Both the position numbers and the translations under genes were made by a program. The notes below the pieces were generated by a model. The model did no database searches. It saw only the letters and a program-made list of their open reading frames with translations, and had not been told where the DNA came from. A stretch of DNA of 64,000 bases from Gnetum montanum (Eukaryota > Streptophyta > Gnetopsida > Gnetales > Gnetaceae): the NCBI GenBank assembly GCA_015680685.1, contig MNCI01014694.1, positions 1,324,543 through 1,388,542 of the forward strand, read 5' to 3'. Of this stretch, positions 30,883 to 42,199 are shown piece after piece. Position 1 is the first letter of the stretch. Every line of letters starts with the position of its first letter.

Positions 30883-32497
30883 AGGGCATGCTGGTCCTAC
30901 AAAAAGTTACGATAAAATGCAATGCCGCTACGCGGACACTATCATTACAGCCACAAACATAAAATTACAAAAGATAGCATACATATGAATCTATGCTATT
31001 ACTAATCAACGGTGATAATTAATTAGCATAAATGACTTATTCCATAGCTTCAGGCTTGCTCTACTTGTGAGAAATAACCCTTTCATAAATTGAAGAGGCC
31101 CAACTTGATTTGAAATTATGATGATCTCAAAAAGCATAACTACCATGTTAACTAGCCCACAACCAAAACATAATGCAAAGGTCTCCCATTGATTACTAAA
31201 AAAGCCCTTAGCCTCCTAATTATTATACACATAGCCTTAGCATAAATGCATTGGGTGAACACCTGCATTATCCTTTCCTAATTCTTGTAACAAAGGCAAC
31301 ATCTTGCCTCTCGAGACTATGTGTTAGAATAACATTATGCCTTAGAAGTTAAACTAAAAATTTCACTTTGGACTTACAATGAAGTTGCAAAAAACCTTTC
31401 CATCTAAGATTAGTGTGAAAAGAGTGCTAAACAACTTGTCCCAAGCTATTAGATGAAGCCTCTTTTGCTCCTTTGGTTATATTCATAAAAAAATGTTTAA
31501 TTAGCTAGTATATGTAATTCATTACTCTCATTAGTCATGAAAGCATTAACACCATAAAAGAGAACATCAATTGGAACCCCAATGCTCATCCTATGAAGTG
31601 GGATCTTAGGAGGTTTGGTAGATAAGCGAAAGCATAACATCTTCGAGTGGTTGTGCCTAGGTTCAAACCCATGTCTTCTAGCTGGAGAAACAAGCATGTT
31701 ATCATCTAAGTATCGCACAAATGAAAGTTTTCATGGGAAAGAGGACTACATCCCTTCTACTTGAAGATAGCAGGAAAGATTATCTGCAACAATAGCAAAC
31801 ATGTATGAATTTAAAGAAACCTCCTACAACAAGCTCTATTGTAGTATAAAGCCTTTAGCACATCATTCACTAATTTGAACTTGAAATTGAATTGTCACAA
31901 AAATATAACTAATGAACATTCTAAACTAAAGTTCAAAACCTAAACCCTAAAAGGGAAAATCCAAGGTTGTTGAATCCACTTGATCATTGGCTTTGGCCAA
32001 AATCTAACTTTATTAAACACAATGTTTTGCCTGTGGGATATGACTAGACCAACTTCATGCGCCATGATCACATTGTTTATAATGTTTTACCCTGAAATAA
32101 AACTAGTAAGATCCTCTTTAATTAGCCTTGAAAACAATGATGTAAGGTGATAAGCTAATGGGTCTACAATAAGCTAGATAATTAATTGAATCTTTTTGGA
32201 AAGAAGCATAATCTGGATGTTATTCTAAGATTTAGGAGATGATCCAAATCCAAAATCAATTTTAAGAATAGTATGACATCTTGTTTTGGAGTGTCACAAC
32301 AAATATCAAATTTATACTACATTTAACATTATTCATGTAAACATAACAAGGAAAAATGAAAAAATAAAAGGAAAAAAACCTTTAGTAGTGTATGAATTGG
32401 GAATAACTAAGTGTTTTGGGGTCATGCTCCTAGGGCTTATATGATTTTTTTTCTTTGACATCTAGCCCTTAGAGGTAATTCAGCATTATGTTTAGAC
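30883..32497. other. Downstream flank, duplication copy 1
   Basis: There is no gene with supportable coding sequence. The minus sense at about 31,600-31,720 has tRNA-like boxes (GGGTTTGAACCTAGGC), perhaps a decayed SINE. Positions of about 32,004-32,376 are represented in copy 2 only by one N. Confidence 0.4.
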
Positions 32498-34584
32498 ACT
32501 GCTCCTTGAGCCAAGCCCCGTAGCCTAATTATAGCGCTCCATACCTTGAGTAACGATGTTAACTCATGTTTGCTATTCATACACTGTAGCCAAATGATAT
32601 GTCCTTAGCATGCTCCATCCTAAAGTCCACTTGAATGTGACACAACTCATTCAGTGGGAGAACCATCAAGTCCACTTGAATGTAACACAATTCATTAGGT
32701 GGAAAAACCATTAAGTCCATCGAGCGTAACGCCTCTCATTCAATGGGATAACTCTCAAGTCCGTTGAGTGTAACGCAACTCACTTAATGAGAAAACTATG
32801 TCAAATTGGCCCTAGCAATGAAACCCAATGAAGGTTTCACCCCACAAAGAAAAAAGAGGGGAAGCAAATTGCCAAGAAGCCAAATGGCCAAAGAAGCTTC
32901 AAAGCCTAATGGTTGAAGAACTCTTGGAGCAAAGTAATTGGTTCCTCAAACACATTTGTTAAAAAACTAGCACTTCAAAATATGTTAGTACCATACTACA
33001 GCAATGGTGACAATACTTGGGATGCATCATTAGCCTCCATGACCATCTTCCTAACTACCATAACCATTCCTCCATCATAGCCCAATCCCATCATCACAAG
33101 CACTCTTCAACACGACTTGACATGACTGGATTAAGCATAGAGAGGGAACATCGATGGTGTACTTGCAATAGTGTTTTGTATTCTTTGTCAGTGCCTCTCG
33201 GGTCAATCTTCTAGACACCAACAAAGAGGGGCCAATCAAACACCACCAAGTTTGCATGTTGAAATCTTTGTAATCCCATCCCATGAAACCTAAGGTAATA
33301 TTTTATTGTAAATGTGAAGGTTGTAACCCATAAAGGGGCAATCTCACATGTTTCATACTTTTGGAAAATGAAAATGCTTCATAAGTGATCAAAGCCTCAT
33401 TCCTCAAGTGAAAAGAGTCACCTAGTGTCTATATTTGGGCTTGGGAGAGTCAAAATGCCTTTTGAAATGCCAAAAATAGCAATTTGATGGGTTTTATGGG
33501 GGGTATACTTTTCTCTACGTTAACATACCCCCTGCAAGGGGGTAAACTAGCTAGGAAACTTCAAAGCTATCATGGAGTAGTGCAAGAAGGGTAGAAATCA
33601 CCTACACCCAATGTGGAAAGGGAGGTAACTCAATGTAGAGGGGTTAACCCTCATCCCCAGCATTGACTTCCCATCCCTCCTCAATGTTGACACTCTTCCC
33701 CCAGTGGGAGGGGGTCAGCCAGCTAGGAGAGAAGGGGGTCAAATAGCATGGAGGGGGTAGACAGCTAGGATGCACGGGGGTGGATCTCACCTACCAACCT
33801 TGAGCATGGTAGCTAATTTTCAGCAACAGCCAATTTGCAGCATGAATCATGGCCATAACTCTATAAAAACCACACCTTGACACCATCTCAAGGTTCTACA
33901 CCTTTGCAATTCATGACCCTTAGCATTATGGCATCTAAGAGCTCTTGCTTCCTTGGCAAAAATGTAGCTCTTTGGTGCTTATCAGTGTGGACACCCTACA
34001 ACTTGTTACCCTCTATTACTTCCCCCTTTTGGATGTATGAGCTTTGGGTGTCAACATTACCCCCCTGGGATTAGCAAATTCTAGTGTGGTGCACTTTGGC
34101 CATCCCAATCCTTCACATTTCCATAACCCCCTGCATCAACCAATGTTACATATGTAAGGAGGAAACAAAGGAGGTTCAATAGCATTAGGAGTAGCAGAGA
34201 TACTGAATTGTGGAGTTGATCATGGCTTCAATGAATTTTGAACCCCTTCCCAAGTGAACCCCCCTTTACCCCCCTTCTTGGGCACCAATTTTGTACACAT
34301 TGTTGAACTCATCATTTGTTTATTTAGTAAATTTTATGATTTCATTTTATGTACAATTTCAAAAATAATTGTTATATTTTGAGTACATTTCATAGATTTG
34401 CATATTTTTATACTTTTGTTACACCCCTATTTTGCACCCCCTGCTACGTCCATGGGTGATCTACCAAACCATCCAAGGTACCCAAATCCCATTATCTTTA
34501 CAAAGGTCCTAGGGGATTTGGGGTTGAGGTTGCTTACGATTTAGGATCCTTGGTTTTTCTTTCAATGACTAATATTTTTAACCA
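32498..34584. other. Unique spacer between duplication copies
   Basis: No gene is supported. It holds a four-unit minisatellite (32,623-32,800), a perfect short palindrome (TACCCCC/GGGGGTA, 33,526-33,544) and a G-run-rich stretch (33,690-33,780). The short frames here have no recognisable protein similarity. Confidence 0.5.
32623..32800 (+). repeat. Four-unit minisatellite, 44-45 bp period
   Basis: Units begin AAGTCC at 32,623, 32,668, 32,713 and 32,757, with the core GAATGTAACACAAYTCATT. Units 1 and 2 are closest to each other, as are 3 and 4. Confidence 0.8.
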
Positions 34585-34847
34585 CAACACCCTACCTAAT
34601 CTAGAAATTATGCAAATAAGAAGGCATCTCAAGCTACACCAATGATGTCCTAAGAAAAGCTCAAAGTGCCTTCGATGTTGAGATGTCCATGTTAATGTCA
34701 CCAAAGAAGGATCAGATGGAGAAAGAAGTAGGTACTAGGGGAGCAATTAGCTCAACTCCTACTAAAACTATTTAAACCGCTATTCAGGAGCAACAAGTAG
34801 GACCCAATACCCAACAACCCACTAATCAACAATAGCAACAATAAGAG
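34585..34847 (+). mobile_element. Element C-like fragment, left piece
   Basis: Collinear with 20,796-21,056 of element C (third-ORF interior, Gln/Pro linker), diverging by roughly one base in eight by eye. It ends with AAGAG and continues at 45,973 on the other side of element E/F. Confidence 0.8.
34843..34847 (+). repeat. Target-site duplication AAGAG (left)
   Basis: AAGAG immediately before LTR TGATGAG; the partner is at 45,968-45,972. In element C the uninterrupted site reads AAGAGCAACAACAA, confirming the insertion point. Confidence 0.85.
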
Positions 34848-35718
34848 TGATGAGCGACAAGTACCCCTACACTCAACCATACAAATCACAAGCGTTCATG
34901 CGCAATCCGATCAAATTCCATGGATGGGACTAGTTGTGGAATCTAGATCCTTATGTCTTGATCACAATTCATTGTCTTCCCACTTGGAGTAGTGGTAGCT
35001 TTGTCACATATGGTTTAGTCCAAAGTGAGGCATATGATTCTTGATGCTATTTCAGCCCTGTGCTACTCCTAATGATAATAAGGAAATTAATTATTTAACT
35101 AATTAACAACGAAAAGTAAATTCTAAACTAGCCTACATGCAATGAGTATCCATTCCTAACCTTCCGTACATGCCTTGGACCCTGTGCAACTATTGCTAAG
35201 ATTACCAAATATACCATTACTAGGCATACCAAATGATAACACTATTAGGTTACCAAGTAATTACACTTCAGTGCTCGCAATTAGTCGTACTCATTCCACA
35301 TAATGACAAAAACAATAAAGAACAATAAATGATAATCATTAACTAAGGAAAATAGTAAGCATTTACGTAATTAACAATAATAAAGCTAAGTGGATGCTAC
35401 AATGATGGAAGTAATCTTGATCTTTATTGCTGAACATGTAATGTGTCCAAGTACGTTATCCTCGAATAAGGATGTTGTACAATCACTTAACATCACATTG
35501 CAGGAATGCACTAGAAACAAACTAACAAAACCTCTCTATGTCTACATCTAAAATCTATATGCAAACTATGCACCCAAGTGTTGTATTTATAGGCTAGCAC
35601 GAATGAGGTGATATTGGATCCCTGACATCAGAGGTTGTGCCTCGATATTGGATACCCAATAATGCAACTCCAATATTAGATATTTGATATTAGAGCCCTA
35701 CCAAAATGTGACTCATCA
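34848..35718 (-). repeat. LTR E, complete (871 bp)
   Basis: TGATGAG ... CTCATCA; TATA box as revcomp of 35,584-35,592. It is followed inward by TACCCCCACAAC, the revcomp of a G-rich polypurine tract, so this is the 3' LTR in the minus sense. Confidence 0.85.
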
Positions 35719-35929
35719 TACCCCCACAACTGAATGAAAACTTGTCCTCTAGTTAAACAAAATGAGGAACATGTTCTTTACAACATATTGGAAAGGTATG
35801 GGATTATTAACTAACTCTACCAGACACAAAAACTGACCATTTCATGTCACAGTGGTGTTTTACAAAAAGATAATGAACATAACATGACAAAATAACAAAA
35901 TTGGGAAGTTATGTAGTTCCTAGAGGTAA

Positions 35930-38617
35930 TGACTCTTCCATTGGCCAATTCCCTTTATCATTAGGCTTTTAGAATTTGTAATAATTTAGCAGCACCTAAA
36001 AATTTTCCTACTCCATTCTTAGATCATGCACTATCCAAGCTAATGATCCAATGTGTGATGGAGCTGATACATCCCATAGACACAACAATTGCGGGAACAT
36101 TTGATTGGCTTTCACATACCACATCATGAACTACCTCCACTCCTCCTCAAAAGCCTTGGGCTTTTCTCTCAATTTGTGACAATCTATTAGTCTCCTAGCC
36201 AAGTCTAAAGCTACATCTCTTTGCCCATGATAGTGAGCCTTAATTGCTTCTAGTTCCAAGTTTGCTACGTGGAGTTTCTATAGAACATCTTTTCTATTTG
36301 CAAACTCTTTCTCATATAAAGCATAGGTGGATACTACCTATTGTTCCAATTCATTTCTAAGCCAACCTGCTATTAACATGGCAAGGTTATCATAAAAAAG
36401 GTTAGCTAACATCATGTACTCCTTCGAATCCTCAATCTGTAGGTCCTTATTCTTCACTTTCACTTGGTGGACTAGAGCGTAGCTATCCAAGATGGGCTGC
36501 CAGTTAGGGTTTTGCACTAACATGAAATTAATGCAAGCCTTTGCTATCTAGATTTCTTTTTCATTAATTTGCTTTTACATGTCAATCTAGTCCCGAAAGT
36601 GTTCTTTCAACTTCTTATGCTTTTAGCCTTATTCTACCATGCGCTTATCTCAATTGCAAGCTTCTAACATATAGCACATACCTCCTTCATTGAGAGGGTT
36701 CAATTCTTTCTAGCCAATCTACTTATGTCCTAGTTGACCCTCACTAGTTTACCCCTCAATTGGTGGATATTCTCCTCCAAGATGTTTTTCTACTTTTCAA
36801 TGGTGATCAACCTTGCGTTGTCAGTAGTAAGCTGCTTATTTTCCTCCTAGGTTAGGCTTTGGTGGCTAAGGCATTCCAAATAGCTTTCTCCTTTTCTTGT
36901 TTAGCTACTTTATTCTACTTAATTAATTGGCCCAACTACTCTATTCAAAATTGTTCCAACTGGTCAAGCACAATGAATTGGAAAGGATTCTTTCAACCCT
37001 CAAGGCAACGAGCTCTTATTGTAATTGGGGTACCTCTACTTTTGCATGCTCTGCCCTAGTCTCTGCCATGACCAATTTTCTTTTGTGGCTATTAGGTTGG
37101 ATTGAACTACAATGACATCACTTGGGTTGTTGAAGAGGGTTATCATGACTTGCCTAGTCTATAGAAATCTATTGAGTGCATCCTCATGAGCCGCAGGAGT
37201 CATTGAAGTCTCGGCTAACATATGTACATATCTAGTTCCAGTTAAGTCCACTAGGAGCACAACAAGCATATTAAAGGATTCTTTAATTTTTTCTATTATA
37301 ACTTTTGCTACACCTACTACATCTTGGTATTGCATGACCATGACTATGGCACCTTCTCCAATTTTGAGCACCACTTGAAAAGATGTGGCATTCCAAGAGA
37401 TTTGCTACGACCATTGGGCTTCTTCTCCTAATTGCAAAGAGATTTATCCCCTTGAGGGATCAATAGAGATTGTGGGCCAAATAGTAGCATCAATGACTTG
37501 GAAGAGGTTGGATTGATCCCTACTTCCCTAGCTGAGAGTTTTAGCAATTTGTTGTTGATAGCTCATTGTGGGCCTATAATCCTACGATGGTGGTAATGGA
37601 ACTTGTGGCTCTTGTCATTGCTCTTGTTCTTGTTTTGGCTCCTTCTTTGGTTCTTGTTCTCGTTCCTTTTCTGGTTCTTATTCTTACTCTTCATCAAGGT
37701 CTTTCCCTGGTGCTACTGGTTTGAGCAACTAAGAGAATGAAGCATTTTGGACCCTCCTGAGAATGTCATTGGTGTAACCTAGGATTCTGACTTACTTGCA
37801 TAGCTTCTTGATTAGGCAAGAGAATGGAAGTGTTAACTTCCCTACCTTTCTTTCCTCAAATCTCCATGAAATGCAATTGGGCAAGGTTAGCGTTGTATTT
37901 TCCAATCAAGATTGCACTTTCTCTAGCTATGTAGGTTGATATCTTATTTAGCCCTTTAGTCAGGAAGAGGTGGTATGTGCTGATTTTGAAATAAATTCTC
38001 TCTTCCAGATTCAACTCATTGTCTATTTTGTCTTCCTTTTTATATGCCTATTTCAGCCATAATTTCCTTGTTTTTACATCAAACCTTGTGGACAGGTGTG
38101 CTACCTTGGCCCCCACATTGGATATGTTCAGATCCTCTACAATGGCCTTGATTGAGAAAGAAATAGAGATTCTTCCAATGTTAATGATGGTGCATTCATC
38201 TCTATTGTGCCAAAATTGGTACGTCTCACTAAGGTACCATTCACCACTTTCAAGAAGAATGTGTCATAAAGGTGATGCCTAAAGCTGAGTTTAGACTACC
38301 TCAGGGACAAAATCCATGAATGGCCTAAAGTCCATTTCCACAATCGCCGTGTTCAACATGGATCATTCTTGGGTGGCTTGGAGGCATTCTTAGGACACTA
38401 TGAGGTGTTGTCCCTACGCTTGAGCCTATGGTCCTAGAACCTCCGCCTAGACTAATTACGCTGTAACAGGGGCCTCTTGATGAATGCTAAATGATTGGGC
38501 CTCCTATCCATCATGCTCAGCTAGTGGGCCTTGTCCTCCTAGTTGGTCTCTTCCACCTCTTAGGCGTTTGATTATACCCTGAAAAGGTCCTTCTTATCTT
38601 CCTCTTTTTGGGGCCAT
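35930..38617 (-). pseudogene. Third ORF (aORF) of element E/F
   Basis: It starts at an ATG at 38,615-38,617 (MAPKRGR). The block 37,159-37,374 (VLKIGEGAIVMVMQYQDVV... ESFNMLVV... TGTRYVHMLAETSMTP) aligns with 46,216-46,431 and with element C. The block 36,338-36,523 (KNKDLQIEDSKEYMMLANLFYDNLAML) aligns with the C coiled coil. It has the same architecture as the other copies and is broken by stops. No membrane segment. Confidence 0.65.
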
Positions 38618-38868
38618 CCTTATAATACCTTCAGGGCTATAGAACATGTTGAAAAATTAGCACAAATTTTCCACACAAGCATCCCTCCTCAACAAAATTG
38701 AACACTTAGGGATCAAATAGTTTCACAAACCATGGAAATTGGAGCAATATGGAGCAAGATATTATGTATGGAAGTTGGATGCTTAGAGCTCTTGGTCAAA
38801 AGAGAAAAATGAAAAAACTTCCCTAGCAACAATTGATGAGAAATAATTTTGAAGCATCGCGAGGGCCC

Positions 38869-38940
38869 TTTTTATAGGTTTTTGTGGACCTAATATTGGA
38901 TACCTGACATTGGGTAGCCGATATCAACTCCCACCTGATA
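38869..38940 (-). promoter_or_regulatory. Putative internal promoter of element E third ORF
   Basis: In the minus sense GATATC repeats and GGTATCCAATAT precede CCTATAAAAA (38,869-38,878), about 255 bp before the third-ORF ATG. ATATTGGATACCTGACAT at 38,893-38,910 matches LTR E 35,611-35,628 at 17 of 18 bases, again just upstream of a TATA box. Confidence 0.5.
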
Positions 38941-39231
38941 TCAACGGTTTTAAAATTGCATTTCATGGGGCCATTTAGCATGGAAAATGAAGCTTTGTGA
39001 TTGGTTGGAAGGTTTCATGTAGAGTTCAAAGTTTTGGAGTAAGTGAGAATTCATATTTAGATACCAGTAATGCTGAAAAATGGAATCTTAGCGTAGATGT
39101 AAGAAAAGGGTATTGAATCCATGATGTAGAATAAATAGGTTATATGATAAGGGAAGATTTTGAATTTAACATTTATGCACTTGGAAGGTTCAAGATTATG
39201 TGGTTATGTTAGACAAGTACAAGGTACAAAA

Positions 39232-39288
39232 GTTATACAAGTGGGTCCTCCCCAAAGCAGGCTCCAACCTTTAATACCCTTGTATAAC
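39232..39288 (-). other. Conserved stem-loop block of element E
   Basis: Perfect 10-bp arms GTTATACAAG and CTTGTATAAC with a 37-nt loop. It aligns end to end with blocks in A and C. Confidence 0.65.
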
Positions 39289-39839
39289 CACACCTTAAAA
39301 TGTTCGTAGGCACTAAAGGGGTTGAATGCAATGCATTCTTGTTGAGCAAAACACACATGTTAAAACCATCAACTTAAGAAAATAACTCTACACCATGCAA
39401 AGACTTATTCATTTATTGTATCTAAGGGGTGTGCTTTGAATTCCCATCATTTTTTTTTTTCAAATGGGAACCACAGCATGCAAAGACTTATTTAACTTCC
39501 TTTATTGGTCAACATGGAATGATAAAAAATCCATGAAAACACACATGCACCCAGGCAAATAGAAAGGCACAAAGAATATCGAATCCCCTTGAAGTCACAC
39601 CCTATTCAAACCTTTGAATCCTTTCCAGATCTAGAAACTACCAAAGTCACAAATTCATTATAGTTTTATTAATGAAAAAGGGACTGCGCATTTCCAGAAC
39701 AAGAAAAATCATAAAGTTTGTGGATGGGTAGATTTTGTGGACTCACTGCCTATTGCATAGACAAGAAACCATGTCCTAATTATCTGTAACAAAATTCAAA
39801 GCTAGACTCCAAACACCAACACTCAAATGACAAAATAGT

Positions 39840-40090
39840 ACATACCACCATCAAGCAATGAATTACCACTACGCCTGGAACTTATTAACAAAAAGTTAGA
39901 AAATCACACTAGAATAAAAGAAAATATAAAAGAAAGTGTGAAATATTCAAGAAATAGAAAATGTAGTAATGATGGTGTGAAAAAATTAGGAAACATTAAT
40001 AATACAAAAACAAGAAGATGTAAAATAAAGAATGTGTAAAACAAAAAGTTGTAAAACAAAAATGTGTAAAATACAAAAGGGTGAAAAAAA
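39840..40090 (-). other. U-rich tract, element E
   Basis: A-rich on the + strand, U-rich in the element sense, in the same relative place as in A and C although the integrase that should precede it is deleted. Confidence 0.45.
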
Positions 40091-40192
40091 CTAAGGAGCT
40101 ACTGATGTAGTTAGCATGGATGGCTATCTCCCCCACGACTAAGTTGAAAGGAAGAGATTCGAAATATGGAGCGTGGTTATCCATCCGATGAA

Positions 40193-42100
40193 GAATCTTT
40201 CTTTGTTAGCTTCACCAATAGATTTGCAATCTTAGAGAAATTCTCTATGAATCATAGGTAGTAGCTAGTATGTTCAAGGAATGATTGAACATATTTGATA
40301 GTTTCTGGTTAACAGGTTATTCTTTGGATGACCCTTATTTGCTTAGGGTCTACCTCAATTCCTGGTTATGAGATTCGATGCCCCAATACAATGCCTTACT
40401 GGACCATTAGATGACTCTTTTTCTAGTTGAGCCTGAGGTTTGTCTCAACACATCATTTTAGTACTTGCTCAAGGCAATCCAAGGATTTCTCAAATGTAGC
40501 TTTATAAGTGAAGAAGTCATCCATGAAGACTTCCACACCACTATCGATCTGTTGTTGAAAAATTCTTAGAACCAGGTGTTTGAATGTAGCAGGGGCATTG
40601 CATAGACTAAATGGCATCTTGTAATATGCAAAAGTGCCCTAGGGACTTGTGAATGTTGTCTTGGTCTAGTCCTCTAGTGCAATTTGAATTTGGTTATGGC
40701 CACTATAACCATCTAGAAAATTGTAGTAGCAATGCCTAGATATTATGTCTAACACCTAATTAACAAATAGTAACAGAAAATGGTCCTTGAATGTTGCCAT
40801 ATTTAGTAGCTCAAAATTGATGTAGACTCACCACTTGTCTCCTTTCTTTGATACAATCATGAGTGGACTAACCCACTCACTATTCATAATGGGATAAATG
40901 AACCCTGCCTTGAGGAGTTGTTTGATTTTCCCTTTGATGATCTACTTTAGTTTGGGTTTCAATCATCTTTGCAGCTGCCTCTTTGACTTCATGGCTAGAT
41001 TAGTGTAGAAGCAATGCTGGCATATCCTAGGATCAATTCCTGTGAGTTTAGGATATAACTAGACAAAGGATGTTCACCATTTTTCAACCACATTCAACAT
41101 CATCTTTTTCTATTCTAGAGAAATATTTGCATTGATTATGGTTGGCTTTCAATTTTTTAAAAACACATATTCCATTCTAGTCGGTATCATTTGTAGTTCA
41201 AGGGGCTTTTGCTTGAAAGTTTCAGGAATTTCCAACTCTCCCCAATAGGTATCATCATTTGCAACATCAAAGAGTTGGTGATGAACTTGCTCCATTTCAT
41301 CTATGCCTACAACATATGCACATGTTAGGCTCTTAGTTGGTTCCATGCAAAGTGTGATGCTTTCAGAATCAGTGGTCAGCCACTGGGTACCCTCTTATTT
41401 TGTGGCTACTGCATATAGACACCTCTGAATTTATGCTTCTAGTGCACATTGCTTGCATGCAAAGATAGATGCTTGTTTCACTACCCAGAGTTTTTACATA
41501 TAATTGCACCCTATATCATTGTACATGATGTGTGAAACTTACTTCTTCTTGATCTTCCTGAATGCATTTTATTTAGATATTTCCAAGGAAAGATCTTTGA
41601 TACCCATTCTTACATCAATAGTGCTTAGCCATTCCTTTCACATGATGATTGGGAAGTCCCCTTTGTAGTTCTCCACCTTGATCATTTGGAAATTAGCAGG
41701 ATAAGACCATCCAAAAATAATGGTTACAATGTCTTCCACCAGTCCCAATGGAATAGTGACAGACTAGTCTACCAATTCTAATCTAATATTGCTCTTCTTG
41801 ATAGGAGGTAGGTTCTATGCAATATACATCTCATGAAAGATCAAGTTGACACCAAAATTGGAATCGAGAAGATCTTTACATGGTTCATTACCAACAATCT
41901 TCAAATAAATCAAAGGACTTCTAGGATTTGCTAACTTCCTAGGAAGGTTTCTAGCATCGATCCAATCAGATACGGCATGAGTAAGCATCATAGTATGGAT
42001 CTTGGGCAATGTTTGATTTGAAGGAAACTTGAAGGAATTTGATATGAAGGAAGATGGAGAAATAGATTTGTCAACCATAGGTGTAGGTGATGACTTAGGC
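40193..42100 (-). pseudogene. Truncated pol (protease-RT) of element E/F
   Basis: The minus-sense protease region is DLLDSNFGVNLI (41,815-42,078, catalytic Gly displaced). A linker follows (41,149-41,346, WGELEIPETFKQKPLEL), then RT with VFMDDF near 40,525, which keeps the Asp pair lost in A. At about 40,193 RT sequence joins directly to the post-integrase spacer. Relative to A about 1.8 kb (all RNase H and integrase) is missing, so this element could not integrate by itself. Confidence 0.75.
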
Positions 42101-42199
42101 GGACTTCTAGATCGAAAGAAAGGTCTTTTCTTTCATCAAGTATTCAAGTATTCAACCCACTCGGTTGATGAAACAATTGTAGATTAACAGCCCTAGTAC

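Larger units (their letters stand above)
24238..32497 (+). repeat. Segmental duplication, copy 1
   Basis: This block is collinear with 47,785-55,900 in direct orientation (gene starts 23,778 bp apart). It begins at a (TG)n microsatellite and ends after AGCATTATGTTTAGAC in both copies. It includes SINE-like insertions, the upstream region, all exons and introns of an acid phosphatase, and about 1.9 kb downstream. By eye non-coding parts differ at roughly 6%. Confidence 0.9.

Noticed and set aside
31140-32000. Possible LINE or Copia coding remnant downstream of the phosphatase genes
   Set aside because: No reverse transcriptase or endonuclease motif could be read in any frame.
32623-32800. CRISPR-like array
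   Set aside because: Contiguous diverged 44-45 bp units without spacers; a minisatellite in a plant genome.
33690-33785. G-quadruplex from repeated GGGGG runs
   Set aside because: Runs are separated by loops far longer than usual; not supported without a folding test.
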